This document shows, in pieces, positions 28,063 through 37,023 of a stretch of DNA of 64,000 bases; the stretch's first letter is position 1, and each line of letters opens with the position of its first letter. The DNA is from Ktedonobacteria bacterium brp13 (GTDB taxonomy: Bacteria > Chloroflexota > Ktedonobacteria > Ktedonobacterales > Ktedonobacteraceae): NCBI GenBank assembly GCA_015099395.1, contig AP024096.1:7791485-7855484 (forward strand), given 5' to 3'. A program made the translations under genes and the position numbers. Under the pieces are notes generated by a model. It was not told where the DNA came from and did not search any database. It saw only the letters and a program-made list of their open reading frames with translations.

Positions 28063-28779
28063 TTATTCCTCTTTCGCCAGGACTATGAGTTTATATCCTC
28101 CTAAAAGACGCACTGCCAGGTCTTTATTCAGAAAGTACAATCCTTCGCGCAGAAGGGAGAGTACTTTGCCAGAGAGCTTTGCAGCGGGAACTGGTTCGGG
28201 AGTATACATGGCGTCAATGATTTCGTAGCCAATGTCTTCCAGCATGGCCAGCGCTATATTCTTCGTAAAGTAGTGCAGATGGCCGACATGACCATGGGTG
28301 CTGCGAAACCCAAGCAATGTATTGGGACGCAGGAGCGCTCCAACTGTTAGATCTAATGAAAACTGGATCATGATATAGTTACTTTGAGCTTTGACATGTC
28401 GCAATAAACTGAAGCAATTTTCCACGTGTTCAATCATATCAATCATCAGGATCAGGTCAAATGATGCATCTTCTTGCGCAAAATCTGCCAGGGTGAAATG
28501 CAAGCGATCATTCTCATTCTTTTTGGCCAGTGCAATCGCCTGTGGTGCAATATCATAGCCCTGGAATGTACAGGAGGGACCCATCTGTGTTTGTAACTGC
28601 GCCAAAATCTCGCCAACTCCGCAGCCAATGTCGCCAATAGTCTGTGGCTTGATGTTTGTTCGTGCGAGCATACGGAGGATCTGTGCAACTTTCACATGAG
28701 ATATTCCCGCATGCCAGTCCGGATTCTGCTTCAGGTAGGTATCAGATTTATAGAGGTCTTCAAAAGTCATATGTCTCAC
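28063..28779 (-). CDS. Class I SAM-dependent methyltransferase
   Basis: About 238 residues. SAM-binding motif I is IGDIGCGVGEILAQL (near residue 50), the acidic end of the next strand is FQGYDIAPQA, and motif IV is DLILMIDMIEHVEN. The C-terminal region (LHYFTKNIALAMLEDIGYEI) is like UbiE/glycan-cluster methyltransferases. The start is GTG at 28779 or ATG at 28770; ribosome sites are weak for both. Substrate unknown and no biosynthetic neighbours. Confidence 0.8.
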   Translation of the reverse strand: MRHMTFEDLYKSDTYLKQNPDWHAGISHVKVAQILRMLARTNIKPQTIGDIGCGVGEILAQLQTQMGPSCTFQGYDIAPQAIALAKKNENDRLHFTLADFAQEDASFDLILMIDMIEHVENCFSLLRHVKAQSNYIMIQFSLDLTVGALLRPNTLLGFRSTHGHVGHLHYFTKNIALAMLEDIGYEIIDAMYTPEPVPAAKLSGKVLSLLREGLYFLNKDLAVRLLGGYKLIVLAKEE

Positions 28780-28963
28780 TTGCTCTTTTCAGTAAATGTA
28801 TGTCGTTTTTATAGCCTGGTGTCTGGTTACCGCTGGAAAAATCAGGAGAACAATAATGAATGTGATAAGTGCACACAATAGTATTTTTTTTGTTAACATT
28901 GCAAAAATGGTAAATAATGCTATTATACTTATGATAATAAATCATATGATCAGGCAATACCTG

Positions 28964-28985
28964 GTATGATCTGTGCTGATCATAC
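28964..28985. promoter_or_regulatory. 22-bp palindrome between the methyltransferase and ClC genes
   Basis: GTATGATC-TGTGCT-GATCATAC, perfect 8-bp arms, in AT-rich DNA about 185 bp upstream of the methyltransferase start. A possible operator; no adjacent regulator. Apart from this and the next palindrome nothing is seen in 28780-29359. Confidence 0.35.
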
Positions 28986-29239
28986 GGAAAGCTAAACCTG
29001 CCATACCGTTCCTCTTCCTTCCTAAAGGTGGCACTGCAAATATTCACATACGTACTATTAATAATATATTATCATAAATGCGTATAACGAAGAGAATGCG
29101 GTGAAGATTCGGTGTATTTTTCTGCCTTTCCTCTATCAAAAAATGCACATATCCCTGTAAACCAAAACCTTCCTCTGATACAGTAATGGAGCAATCATGG
29201 GAAACTCCTTGACATGCCCTTTCCTTTTGTGTATATTTT

Positions 29240-29256
29240 ATATCGTAAAACGATAT
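29240..29256. promoter_or_regulatory. 17-bp palindrome upstream of the ClC gene
   Basis: ATATCGT-AAA-ACGATAT, perfect 7-bp arms, 103 bp before the ClC start. A compact dyad of operator size. Confidence 0.4.
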
Positions 29257-29359
29257 TAAGTTGAGGATGCTGAAATGCAATGAAGAGATTGTATCTATCT
29301 CAAGCATTAAAAGATAAAAAGAAGATACGTGTGTGTATTACTGAAGAGAGTTAGAAAAT

Positions 29360-31222
29360 ATGTTTTCCATTCTTTGGCAACGTTTTGTTCATTCATTCAA
29401 AAATCTGGGAAACCATGAAGCGTTAGGCAAGCTTGGTGATTTTACGGCGAATACGCGTATGATCCTTCTCTCGTTCCTTGCACTTGGCATTGGTGTGATT
29501 AGCGCGTTTGTGGCATTGATTCTGCTCAGGTTGATTGGACTTTTCACCAATCTTTTTTTCTTCCAGCGCTGGAGTACTGCGCTTGTTTCTCCTGCGGGTA
29601 ATAAACTTGGTGTATTTGAAGTACTTGTTCCTGTCGTTGGTGCCCTCATTATTGGCTTCATGGCTCGTTATGGTTCTGAGCGTATTCGTGGGCATGGTAT
29701 TCCTGAAGCTATTGAAGCCATTCTTATCAATGGAAGCCGTGTCGAACCGAAGGTGGCGCTCTTAAAGCCGCTTTCTTCTGCCATCTCGATCGGTTCGGGC
29801 GGTCCCTTTGGAGCTGAAGGCCCAATTATTATGACAGGAGGAGCGATCGGGTCGATGATTGCTCAGCTCTTTCATCTCACGAGTGCTGAGCGCAAGATTC
29901 TGCTGGTCGCTGGTGCTGCTGGAGGAATGTCTGCTATCTTTGCCTCTCCTGTTGCCTCCGTATTACTTGCTGTCGAGCTTTTGCTTTTTGAGTGGAAGCC
30001 ACGAAGTCTGGTTCCCGTGGCGCTGTCCAGTGCTGTTGCTGCTATTATGCGGTATTATTTGTTTGGACCTGGTCCACTCTTTCCAACGCCACCGCATGCC
30101 GCGTTTATTGGTGTAGGCGGATTTCTTGGGTGTGTCCTCGTGGGCGTATTGGCGGGGATACTTGCCACACTTCTGACGATGGCGGTCTATGCAAGCGAAG
30201 ATCTCTTCCATCTCTTACCGATTCATTGGATGTGGTGGCCTGCTATTGGTGGTTTGATTATTGGAATTGGTGGCTTGATTTTTCCGCAGGCGCTTGGCGT
30301 TGGCTATGATATGATCGGGACATTGCTCCAGGGCAATGCATCAATTGGTTTAATTCTTGGTATTCTTATAGTTAAATCGATGATCTGGTCGATGTCACTT
30401 GGCTCAGGAACATCGGGTGGCGTTCTGGCTCCTCTGCTCATGATAGGTGGAGCGTTTGGCGGCGTCGAAGCACTGTTTTTACCTGCTGAAGGTGCAGGCT
30501 TCTGGCCGCTTATCAGTATGGCTGCTGTCCTGGGCGGAACACTACGTTCTCCGTTTACCGCTATTATCTTCGCGCTCGAATTGACGCATGATACAAATGC
30601 GCTCTTACCTCTGCTGATTGCCGTTATCATTGCGCATGGTTTTACCGTATTGGTTATGCATCGCTCTATTCTGACCGAGAAGGTCAGTCGACGTGGGTAC
30701 CATCTCAGCAGTGAGTATGCGACCGATCCTTTGGAGATTCTGTTTGTTCGTGAAGTTATGCGTACAAATGTGGTTGCACTTTCAGAGACCATGACGCTCA
30801 AGGATCTGGCACTAGCATCGCAGGATACTCCCGATCAGAACCGCGTTCAACGTCTGTTTCCCATTATGGATACGGAACAACGTTTACTTGGCGTGATGAC
30901 TCGGAATGAGCTACAGAAGATGTTGCAAGACCGGCGAGGTGAGGATGACCAATTAAAGAAGCTCGCCTCTACTCATCCGGTCGTTTCTTATCCCGATGAG
31001 CCACTACGAGCCGTTGTGTATCGCATGGCTGAGTCTGGCTTTACACGTTTCCCCGTGGTTGAACGCGATGACCCACAAAAACTACTGGGTATAGTTTCAC
31101 TGGGAGATCTGCTCAAAGCAAGGACACGCAATTTAGCGGAAGAGCGTCACAGAGAGCGTGTTTTGTCGCTGCGTTTGCTCCTGCCACGTCGAAACCGCAA
31201 CATGCATCCAGTGAGCAAGTGA
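29360..31222 (+). CDS. ClC-family chloride channel/antiporter with CBS pair
   Basis: 620-residue membrane protein. Residues 35-440 form the ClC core: GSGGPFGAEGPIIMTG holds the gating-Glu motif, GMSAIFASPVASVLLAVELL and GSGTSGGVLAPLLMIGGAFG are the later signatures. Residues 460-590 carry two CBS domains (VREVMRTNVVALSETM; LRAVVYRMAESGFTRFPVV) that may sense adenine nucleotides. The 35 N-terminal and 30 C-terminal residues are basic and cytoplasmic. The gene is monocistronic with a weak ribosome site. A MarR gene follows 213 bp on. Confidence 0.93.
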   Translation: MFSILWQRFVHSFKNLGNHEALGKLGDFTANTRMILLSFLALGIGVISAFVALILLRLIGLFTNLFFFQRWSTALVSPAGNKLGVFEVLVPVVGALIIGFMARYGSERIRGHGIPEAIEAILINGSRVEPKVALLKPLSSAISIGSGGPFGAEGPIIMTGGAIGSMIAQLFHLTSAERKILLVAGAAGGMSAIFASPVASVLLAVELLLFEWKPRSLVPVALSSAVAAIMRYYLFGPGPLFPTPPHAAFIGVGGFLGCVLVGVLAGILATLLTMAVYASEDLFHLLPIHWMWWPAIGGLIIGIGGLIFPQALGVGYDMIGTLLQGNASIGLILGILIVKSMIWSMSLGSGTSGGVLAPLLMIGGAFGGVEALFLPAEGAGFWPLISMAAVLGGTLRSPFTAIIFALELTHDTNALLPLLIAVIIAHGFTVLVMHRSILTEKVSRRGYHLSSEYATDPLEILFVREVMRTNVVALSETMTLKDLALASQDTPDQNRVQRLFPIMDTEQRLLGVMTRNELQKMLQDRRGEDDQLKKLASTHPVVSYPDEPLRAVVYRMAESGFTRFPVVERDDPQKLLGIVSLGDLLKARTRNLAEERHRERVLSLRLLLPRRNRNMHPVSK

Positions 31223-31435
31223 TGGTTTCTTTCTCGACCTGAGCATTGGCTTCTCTATCCTGACAGCTGCTACTGCATTGACTTTGTTAAAATATCGTGC
31301 TACGATAACAACAGGATCATTTTAAAGATGCAAAAGATGCATATATGTATTGAGCGTAAATATATTATTTACGCATGCTTTGTGTAATCGATAGTAATAT
31401 TTTTAATAGAGATAAGCAAGTTTTGAGAGAAGCAC

Positions 31436-31885
31436 ATGGATGAAGAGAGCATTTCGCTCGCTGATTATCAGGCTTTGGCCGAGTTCCGCTATCAAATTCG
31501 TCGTATTCTTCGCTTTAGTGAAGAGGCAGCGTACGCTGCTGACCTTGAGCCGCAGCAGCATCAATTGCTGCTTGCGCTCAAGGGGCTGCCAGAGGGAAGG
31601 AAAGCGGCCGTTGGTGAAATCGCTGAGCGACTCCAGCTACGGCATCATAGTACGGTTGAGTTGATCGATCGGCTTGTGAAGCGAGGGCTGGTCGAGCGAC
31701 ATCGTGATGATGAAGATCAGCGGCGCGTCATTGTGAGCCTCACGCCGCAAGGTGAAGAGATTCTGCACACGCTTTCCCGGCAAATGCTGGCCGAGTTGCG
31801 CTCAACTGGTTCCGCATTTGTTCAGTCAATGAATGCGCTTCTTGCCAGCACGAACAAAGTTGAAGATGTGGCTGGCGAGAAGTAG
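31436..31885 (+). CDS. MarR-family regulator
   Basis: 149 residues with the winged helix in AVGEIAERLQLRHHSTVELI and DRLVKRGLVERHRDDEDQRR, flanked by dimerisation helices. Start after GAGAGAAG. Its target is not evident; the ClC gene upstream is the nearest candidate. Confidence 0.9.
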   Translation: MDEESISLADYQALAEFRYQIRRILRFSEEAAYAADLEPQQHQLLLALKGLPEGRKAAVGEIAERLQLRHHSTVELIDRLVKRGLVERHRDDEDQRRVIVSLTPQGEEILHTLSRQMLAELRSTGSAFVQSMNALLASTNKVEDVAGEK

Positions 31886-32039
31886 AGGAAAGAAAGATCT
31901 GCTCTCCTTCTCGCTTTATCTGCATTGTTGGCAATATCGGTGGTGCGTTGGAGACGTTGGGCAATGCAACTGCGGCGGCAATTGCCGGATATTTTATTGG
32001 CAAACTGGTCACGCTCTGAAAAATTGTGTCGTGCACTCC

Positions 32040-33065
32040 TTATACATCCTTGCTTCCCTTTCCCGCTTCAATCTGTGCTCCTGGAAGAGAGGCTGACTCA
32101 TTTTTAAAGAATTGCCATACGACTTTTGTAGCGTCAAGTACGTTTCCATCGACATTGTGCTTAGCACTGGTTATCCGGGGCCAGGTATGTACACCGTCGG
32201 TAATGCGATAATGAGTTATTGTGACATTCCCTTTGCATGCGGACCAGCGCTCTCCAAGTACACGTTGCTGCCGTAGGAAGATGGAAGGCGTGGGAGCACA
32301 ACCATCTCTTCTTGCCCAACCCCTCAACCATTGCTGCAATGGGGGCTCACTATCATTTGCCGGGTTGCCATTATATGGAACTGTGCGATCAGCGGTGCCA
32401 TGAATCTCTAGTAATGGTACAGGTTGTGCTGCCTGACAACCTCCACTGACCGGGTGCATACCGCCTGAGACGATTGCGAAGGCCGCAATGCGACTTGCAA
32501 GTTTACAGGCCAGAACATTAGTGAATCCACCCCCGTTTGAAAAGCCCGTAGCATAAATAGCTTGAGGATTTATACAAAATGTAGCTTCCACATGTGTTAT
32601 GAGATCATTCGTGAAGCCAATATCATCGACGTGCGGGTAATTCCAGGGTCCTGTATTCCAGCCCGTGCGCCCATCAGGGCCAATCGTTCCTTGTGGATAG
32701 GCCACCAGAAAAGCATTGCGGTCAGCCAGTCGCGACATGCCGGTGAGGCGTTCCTGCGTTAGTGCATTACTGCCATGTCCATGAAAATTGAGCACCAGTG
32801 TGTACTTGACAAAAGTGTGGTAATCCAGGGGCACGTGTAAACGATACTTTCGTTTAAGCCCACCTGATACAATCGTCTCATTGGCGCTATTGCCTGGTGT
32901 GATGGGAGGGCGTGTGCCACAGCCTGATGCTGGCGTCGTCGTATTCAGTATCTTTGCCTGGGAGTGTTGTATCGGGTTGATTACGAAGGTGCTTGCAATG
33001 ACAAGTAGCAATATGGCTATGGTGATCAAGATAACGTGTATTTTTCGCGATATAAGACGATGCAT
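32040..33065 (-). CDS. Secreted PHB-depolymerase/feruloyl-esterase-like hydrolase
   Basis: 341 residues. A membrane signal (about residues 8-30) is followed by a mature alpha/beta-hydrolase of the LpqC/esterase-PHB family. Oxyanion region LVLNFHGHGS, nucleophile Ser in ATGFSNGGG, Asp in HGTADRTVPY and His in TDGVHTWPR make a full triad. Many Cys fit an exported protein. GGAGG lies 7 nt before the ATG. It follows the histidine kinase by 33 bp, so it is probably the last gene of the leftward operon. Family members cleave polyhydroxybutyrate, feruloyl or acetyl esters; which applies is open. Confidence 0.85.
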   Translation of the reverse strand: MHRLISRKIHVILITIAILLLVIASTFVINPIQHSQAKILNTTTPASGCGTRPPITPGNSANETIVSGGLKRKYRLHVPLDYHTFVKYTLVLNFHGHGSNALTQERLTGMSRLADRNAFLVAYPQGTIGPDGRTGWNTGPWNYPHVDDIGFTNDLITHVEATFCINPQAIYATGFSNGGGFTNVLACKLASRIAAFAIVSGGMHPVSGGCQAAQPVPLLEIHGTADRTVPYNGNPANDSEPPLQQWLRGWARRDGCAPTPSIFLRQQRVLGERWSACKGNVTITHYRITDGVHTWPRITSAKHNVDGNVLDATKVVWQFFKNESASLPGAQIEAGKGSKDV

Positions 33066-33098
33066 TTTTGCGCCTCCGCGCTGTCTTTTCAGTATCCG

Positions 33099-34634
33099 CT
33101 AGTGAATAATCTGTGTGACTTTTTCTACAGGTTGCTCTGGTGCTGATATTGCCTGTAATCGTATGGTGATGGTTGTGCCTTGACTATATGTGCTGTGTAA
33201 CAGAATTTCCCCGCCTTGAGCCTCGATTAATTCTTTGGCAATAGCCAGGCCAAGACCGCTACCACCGACGTGTTGCGCGTGACGGGTACGTGCCGGATCA
33301 GCTCTATAAAATCTGTCAAATACATGTGGCACTGCCTCTGCTGAAATGCCGATCCCTGTATCACGTACTTCAATTATCACACTATCTGCCTCCTCGCTGC
33401 GCACAACATAATCAATGTGACCATCTGCAGGTGTGTACTTGAGGGCATTGTCTGTAATATTTAGCAACACTTGTTGTAAACGATCTGGATCAACACAAAC
33501 CAGAGGCATGTCAGGGGAGATTTGACAATGGATTGTCTGCCCGCGTGTCAATTGCTGAGCCTGGTCATAAACTTTATCTACAACTGTACGGATATTTGTA
33601 GCCGTAAGATGTATTATCGCCTTCCCCTCATCCAGGCGAGTGAGTATAAGCAGGTCATCAATCATCCGTTGCATTCGTTCGGTCTCTTCATGCATGTTGC
33701 TTACCAGGCGTCGTGTTGCTGTACCATCGCCTCTTTCGATCCCAATCAACAGTATTTCCAGGCTTCCACGTAAAGCTGTCAGGGGAGTGCGTAGCTCATG
33801 TGAGATATCGGCGGTCAATTGCTTCTGACGGCGGAATGCTGTCTCCAGTTGCGCTACCATATCATTAAACGAACTTGTCATATGCCCAATTTCGTCATCG
33901 GTCTCCAGTGTCTGCAAGCGTAGTGACAGGTTTCCTGCTGCAATAGCGCGACTCGTCTGCTCCATGGCGACCAGTGGATGCAACGCTGCGCTGATAAGTG
34001 GAAACATGAGTAGTGCGGCAAGACTGAGCGAACCGAGAACACCAAGTATCAATATCCAGCGCAGAGTGGTAATAAACTGATCAATAGGTGCGGTCAGCGT
34101 GTTGATCTGCAGAATTCCTATGGTGTGGTGATTGCTTACAATGGGCATAAAAATAACGAGCTGACGCTCATTCTGGGCATCACGCTTGATTAGATAGGTA
34201 CTATTATCCTGGCTCGTATGAAGTGTTTGCTGGACGAGGATCGGGTTTACGGCGAGAGTTGGTGGAGAGAATGGAATGTCACTGCCCGAGATGATAACAT
34301 TGCCTTGTAGCGAAAGTACGGTTGCATCTGTGCTGGTGCTGGTTAGCCTTTGCGTAAGGATAGTGGCCAGCACTTTAAAATTGAGTGGTGGGGTACCCTG
34401 TGGATCGGTTGGTGTCCTACCAATCTCCAGCGGATGTTGTTTGAGCACTGTCATTGCCAGGTGTCCCTCATTGTGCAGGGCAGTAGCCTCATTGGTAAAC
34501 AAGGCATTTTCTGCGGTGAATGAGATGATAAAGCCAAAGGCACCGAGCAGAAGTGCGATCACTCCCAGTGAAATCAATGCTAAACGCCAGCGAATCGACA
34601 TACGCTGCAATACTTTTCGTCGTTGTCTCGTCAT
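33099..34634 (-). CDS. Membrane sensor histidine kinase with HAMP
   Basis: 511 residues. TM1 (LALISLGVIALLLGAFGFII), an extracytoplasmic region of about 150 residues, TM2 (WILILGVLGSLSLAALLMFP), HAMP, then HisKA with ISHELRTPLTALR (His near residue 279) and HATPase with DNALKYTPADG, DTGIGISAE and GSGLGLAIAKEL. It autophosphorylates and hands phosphate to the adjacent regulator. The ATG at 34634 is preferred because GAGG lies 6 nt before it; the ATG at 34640 overlaps the regulator stop (ATGA), so the two are translationally coupled either way. Confidence 0.93.
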   Translation of the reverse strand: MTRQRRKVLQRMSIRWRLALISLGVIALLLGAFGFIISFTAENALFTNEATALHNEGHLAMTVLKQHPLEIGRTPTDPQGTPPLNFKVLATILTQRLTSTSTDATVLSLQGNVIISGSDIPFSPPTLAVNPILVQQTLHTSQDNSTYLIKRDAQNERQLVIFMPIVSNHHTIGILQINTLTAPIDQFITTLRWILILGVLGSLSLAALLMFPLISAALHPLVAMEQTSRAIAAGNLSLRLQTLETDDEIGHMTSSFNDMVAQLETAFRRQKQLTADISHELRTPLTALRGSLEILLIGIERGDGTATRRLVSNMHEETERMQRMIDDLLILTRLDEGKAIIHLTATNIRTVVDKVYDQAQQLTRGQTIHCQISPDMPLVCVDPDRLQQVLLNITDNALKYTPADGHIDYVVRSEEADSVIIEVRDTGIGISAEAVPHVFDRFYRADPARTRHAQHVGGSGLGLAIAKELIEAQGGEILLHSTYSQGTTITIRLQAISAPEQPVEKVTQIIH

Positions 34635-34636
34635 AT

Positions 34637-35401
34637 TCATCCTCGTAATGCATAGCCGATGCCGCGCACGGTCTGCAGCAAACGTGGTGGATTATCATTT
34701 AGCTTCTCGCGCAGGTGACGTATATAGACTTCGATAATATTATCATCACCGACATAATCATATCCCCACACGCCCGTCAGGATGGCATCACGCGTGAGTA
34801 CCTGGCGTGGATGACGTAGAAAGAATTCCAGTAGATCAAACTCACGTGGTGTCAGAGCAATGATCTGGTCATTGTATTTGACCTCACGAGTGCTATGATC
34901 GAGCGTGATACTATGAAATGTCAGTATGTCTGTCATGCTGCTCCCATTACGTCGCAAGACGGCACGCGCACGCGCCATCAGTTCTTTGAACGCGAATGGT
35001 TTGGTGAGGTAGTCGTCGGCTCCCAGATCCAGTCCCGCCACGCGATCATCGATGTTTTCTTTCGCTGTTAACATGATAATCGCACCATCATAACTCCGAC
35101 GTGCCTGGCGCATTACTTCCAGTCCGTCGAATCCTGGCAACATAATATCCAGAATCATAAGATCAATGTCGTGTATTTCCAATATACGCAAAGCCTCTGG
35201 TCCGCTTGTCGCTATTGAGACCTGAAACCCTTCGTATGTAAAACCCATCTGTAAAAAATCAACGATTTGTGGTTCATCATCGACTATCAATGCATGCGGC
35301 TGACGATTTTTTGTATACAAATTTGAGTCTATCGACATAGCTGGTACTTTCGCTATATAAAGCACGCGAATCAACTGGTGCGCAGCTTCGTTTTGAGTCA
35401 T
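34637..35401 (-). CDS. OmpR/PhoB-type response regulator
   Basis: Receiver domain (ALIVDDEPQIVDFLQ; phosphorylated Asp in MILDIMLPG; Lys in YLTKPF) followed by a winged-helix output domain (LTPREFDLLEFFLRHPRQVL and VDDNIIEVYIRHLREKL-like). The start at 35401 follows AAAGAG with 7-nt spacing; an ATG at 35338 would remove a 21-residue extension and is also possible. Partner of the next gene, the kinase. PhoB-like 11-bp phased repeats lie just upstream, so autoregulation is likely. Confidence 0.92.
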   Translation of the reverse strand: MTQNEAAHQLIRVLYIAKVPAMSIDSNLYTKNRQPHALIVDDEPQIVDFLQMGFTYEGFQVSIATSGPEALRILEIHDIDLMILDIMLPGFDGLEVMRQARRSYDGAIIMLTAKENIDDRVAGLDLGADDYLTKPFAFKELMARARAVLRRNGSSMTDILTFHSITLDHSTREVKYNDQIIALTPREFDLLEFFLRHPRQVLTRDAILTGVWGYDYVGDDNIIEVYIRHLREKLNDNPPRLLQTVRGIGYALRG

Positions 35402-35429
35402 TATAACACTCTTTGATATGTACTTTCTA

Positions 35430-35470
35430 TTCAGCAAACATTCAGCAAATCGTGCTTTCTTTTTCAGCAA
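35430..35470. promoter_or_regulatory. Direct repeats phased at 11 bp between divergent operons
   Basis: TTCAGCAA occurs at 35430, 35441 and 35463, that is at steps of 11 and 22 bp. OmpR/PhoB-type regulators bind direct repeats with an 11-bp period. The site is between the regulator gene and the MFS operon and could serve both. Confidence 0.65.
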
Positions 35471-35543
35471 GGTATGAGAACATTGAAGCAAGCCAACATT
35501 ACAATCTTATAAAAAGTGATAAATGCTATAAAGGAGACCTGAT

Positions 35544-36941
35544 GTGTATACTGCAGCAGAAATAGAAAGGGCGATTCCCGAGCGTATCGATAGACTTCCG
35601 TTGAGTCGGGAGATCTGGCGCATCATGTTGCTCGCTGGCATTGCATGGCTGATCGAATCCTATGATATCGGTATTATTGGCAATGTTCTGCCTACCCTGG
35701 AAAAGCAGTTTCAGTTGAATACAGCAGCTATTGCGATTGTATCTACAATCTCAACGCTGGGTATTGTTGTGTCCGTGGTCCCCTCGGGCTGGTTAGCAGA
35801 TCGGCTTGGACGTAAAAAAATCTTGATTGTGGGAACGGCATGGTATGCTCTTTTTTCTTTATTAACCGCCTTCTCGCCAAATATCCTGGTACTTATTATA
35901 TTGCGTTTCATCGCCGGGTTGGGCATGGGTGCAGTCTTTCCTATCCCCTATGCAATGAGTGCCGAGTTACTATCCAGAAACCTGCGTGGCACTATGACAT
36001 CGGTCCTGGATTCATGTCTCTCATTTGGTTATTTTCTCTCGCCTTTGCTGGCTCTGGTCGTTATTCCACATTTATCTGTCAATATGGGATGGCGTCTATT
36101 ATTTGTAATAGGCGGGCTACCGTTGCTTTATGTACCGGTAATTATGAAGTGGATGCCGGAATCACCGCGCTGGCTTCAGACAAAGGGACGTATCCAGGAA
36201 GCAGACCAGATCGTGAGTGACCTTGAACATGTCATCGAACGGCGTGCGGGTACTACTTTGCCCGCCTTGCAGCTAGAGACGAATACATATCAGCAGCAGA
36301 GCCTCTCTCCCATGCTTATTTTTCGTCGCGCGTACATTAAGCGTACGGTAATGATGTGGATCTCTTTTGCCTGTATTCTCTTCATTTTCTATGCGATCCA
36401 GACCTACACCCCTACGGTCTTGTTGAAGCAGGGCTATGGCGTGAGCAACGCCTTTCTATTGACGACCATTATCGTACTTGCATCTATTCCTGGTAAATAC
36501 TTTGCTGCCTATACGCTTGAGCGCTTTGGACGTAAGTTTACGTTGATTGCCTTTACGCTGATTGCGGCCATGGGTGCAATCCTCTTCGGTTTTGCTCATA
36601 GTGCTGGACTGGCTCTCTGCTGTGGCTGCATCATGTCCTTCTTTGGTATTGGTGTTGATCCCGCGATCAAGATCTACGGTGCCGAACAATATCCGACGTC
36701 AATTCGCGAGACTGGCATCAGTTTCTTTGAATGCATCGGTCGTCTCTTTGGTGGCGTGCTCGCACCATTTATAATGGCCTTCCTGCTCGCCCAGGTGAAT
36801 ATAGCTGGCTCGTACATCTTCGTCGCTGCTATCTCGCTGTTTGGCGTACTTGCAGTTGCCTTGCTGGGAACAGAGACAAAAGGCAAACTCTTGGAGAAGA
36901 CTGTTGAGACATCGCCTGTCGTGAACTATACGGAACGTTGA
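35544..36941 (+). CDS. MFS transporter
   Basis: 465-residue, 12-helix secondary transporter. Loop 2-3 signature GWLADRLGRKK, helix 1 IESYDIGIIGNVLPTL (acidic residues as in aromatic-acid/sugar porters), MPESPRWL after helix 6 and YTLERFGRKF in the second half. The GTG start at 35544 has AAGGAG 7 nt upstream; a nearby ATG is out of frame. First gene of a rightward operon with an acyl-CoA ligase next, so an aromatic or fatty acid is a reasonable cargo guess. Confidence 0.9.
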   Translation: MYTAAEIERAIPERIDRLPLSREIWRIMLLAGIAWLIESYDIGIIGNVLPTLEKQFQLNTAAIAIVSTISTLGIVVSVVPSGWLADRLGRKKILIVGTAWYALFSLLTAFSPNILVLIILRFIAGLGMGAVFPIPYAMSAELLSRNLRGTMTSVLDSCLSFGYFLSPLLALVVIPHLSVNMGWRLLFVIGGLPLLYVPVIMKWMPESPRWLQTKGRIQEADQIVSDLEHVIERRAGTTLPALQLETNTYQQQSLSPMLIFRRAYIKRTVMMWISFACILFIFYAIQTYTPTVLLKQGYGVSNAFLLTTIIVLASIPGKYFAAYTLERFGRKFTLIAFTLIAAMGAILFGFAHSAGLALCCGCIMSFFGIGVDPAIKIYGAEQYPTSIRETGISFFECIGRLFGGVLAPFIMAFLLAQVNIAGSYIFVAAISLFGVLAVALLGTETKGKLLEKTVETSPVVNYTER

Positions 36942-37023
36942 GATATGTCTGGTCGGGTATCTGCATACAACGGACCAGAAAGAGTAATCGAGTAAAGAAA
37001 AAAAGTCTACAGAAGGTAAAAAT

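Noticed and set aside
31886..32039. Short frame after the MarR gene encoding NIGGALETLGNATAAAIAG and a membrane-like end
   Set aside because: It looks protein-like but has no start codon or ribosome site, and it is too short to call even as a relic.
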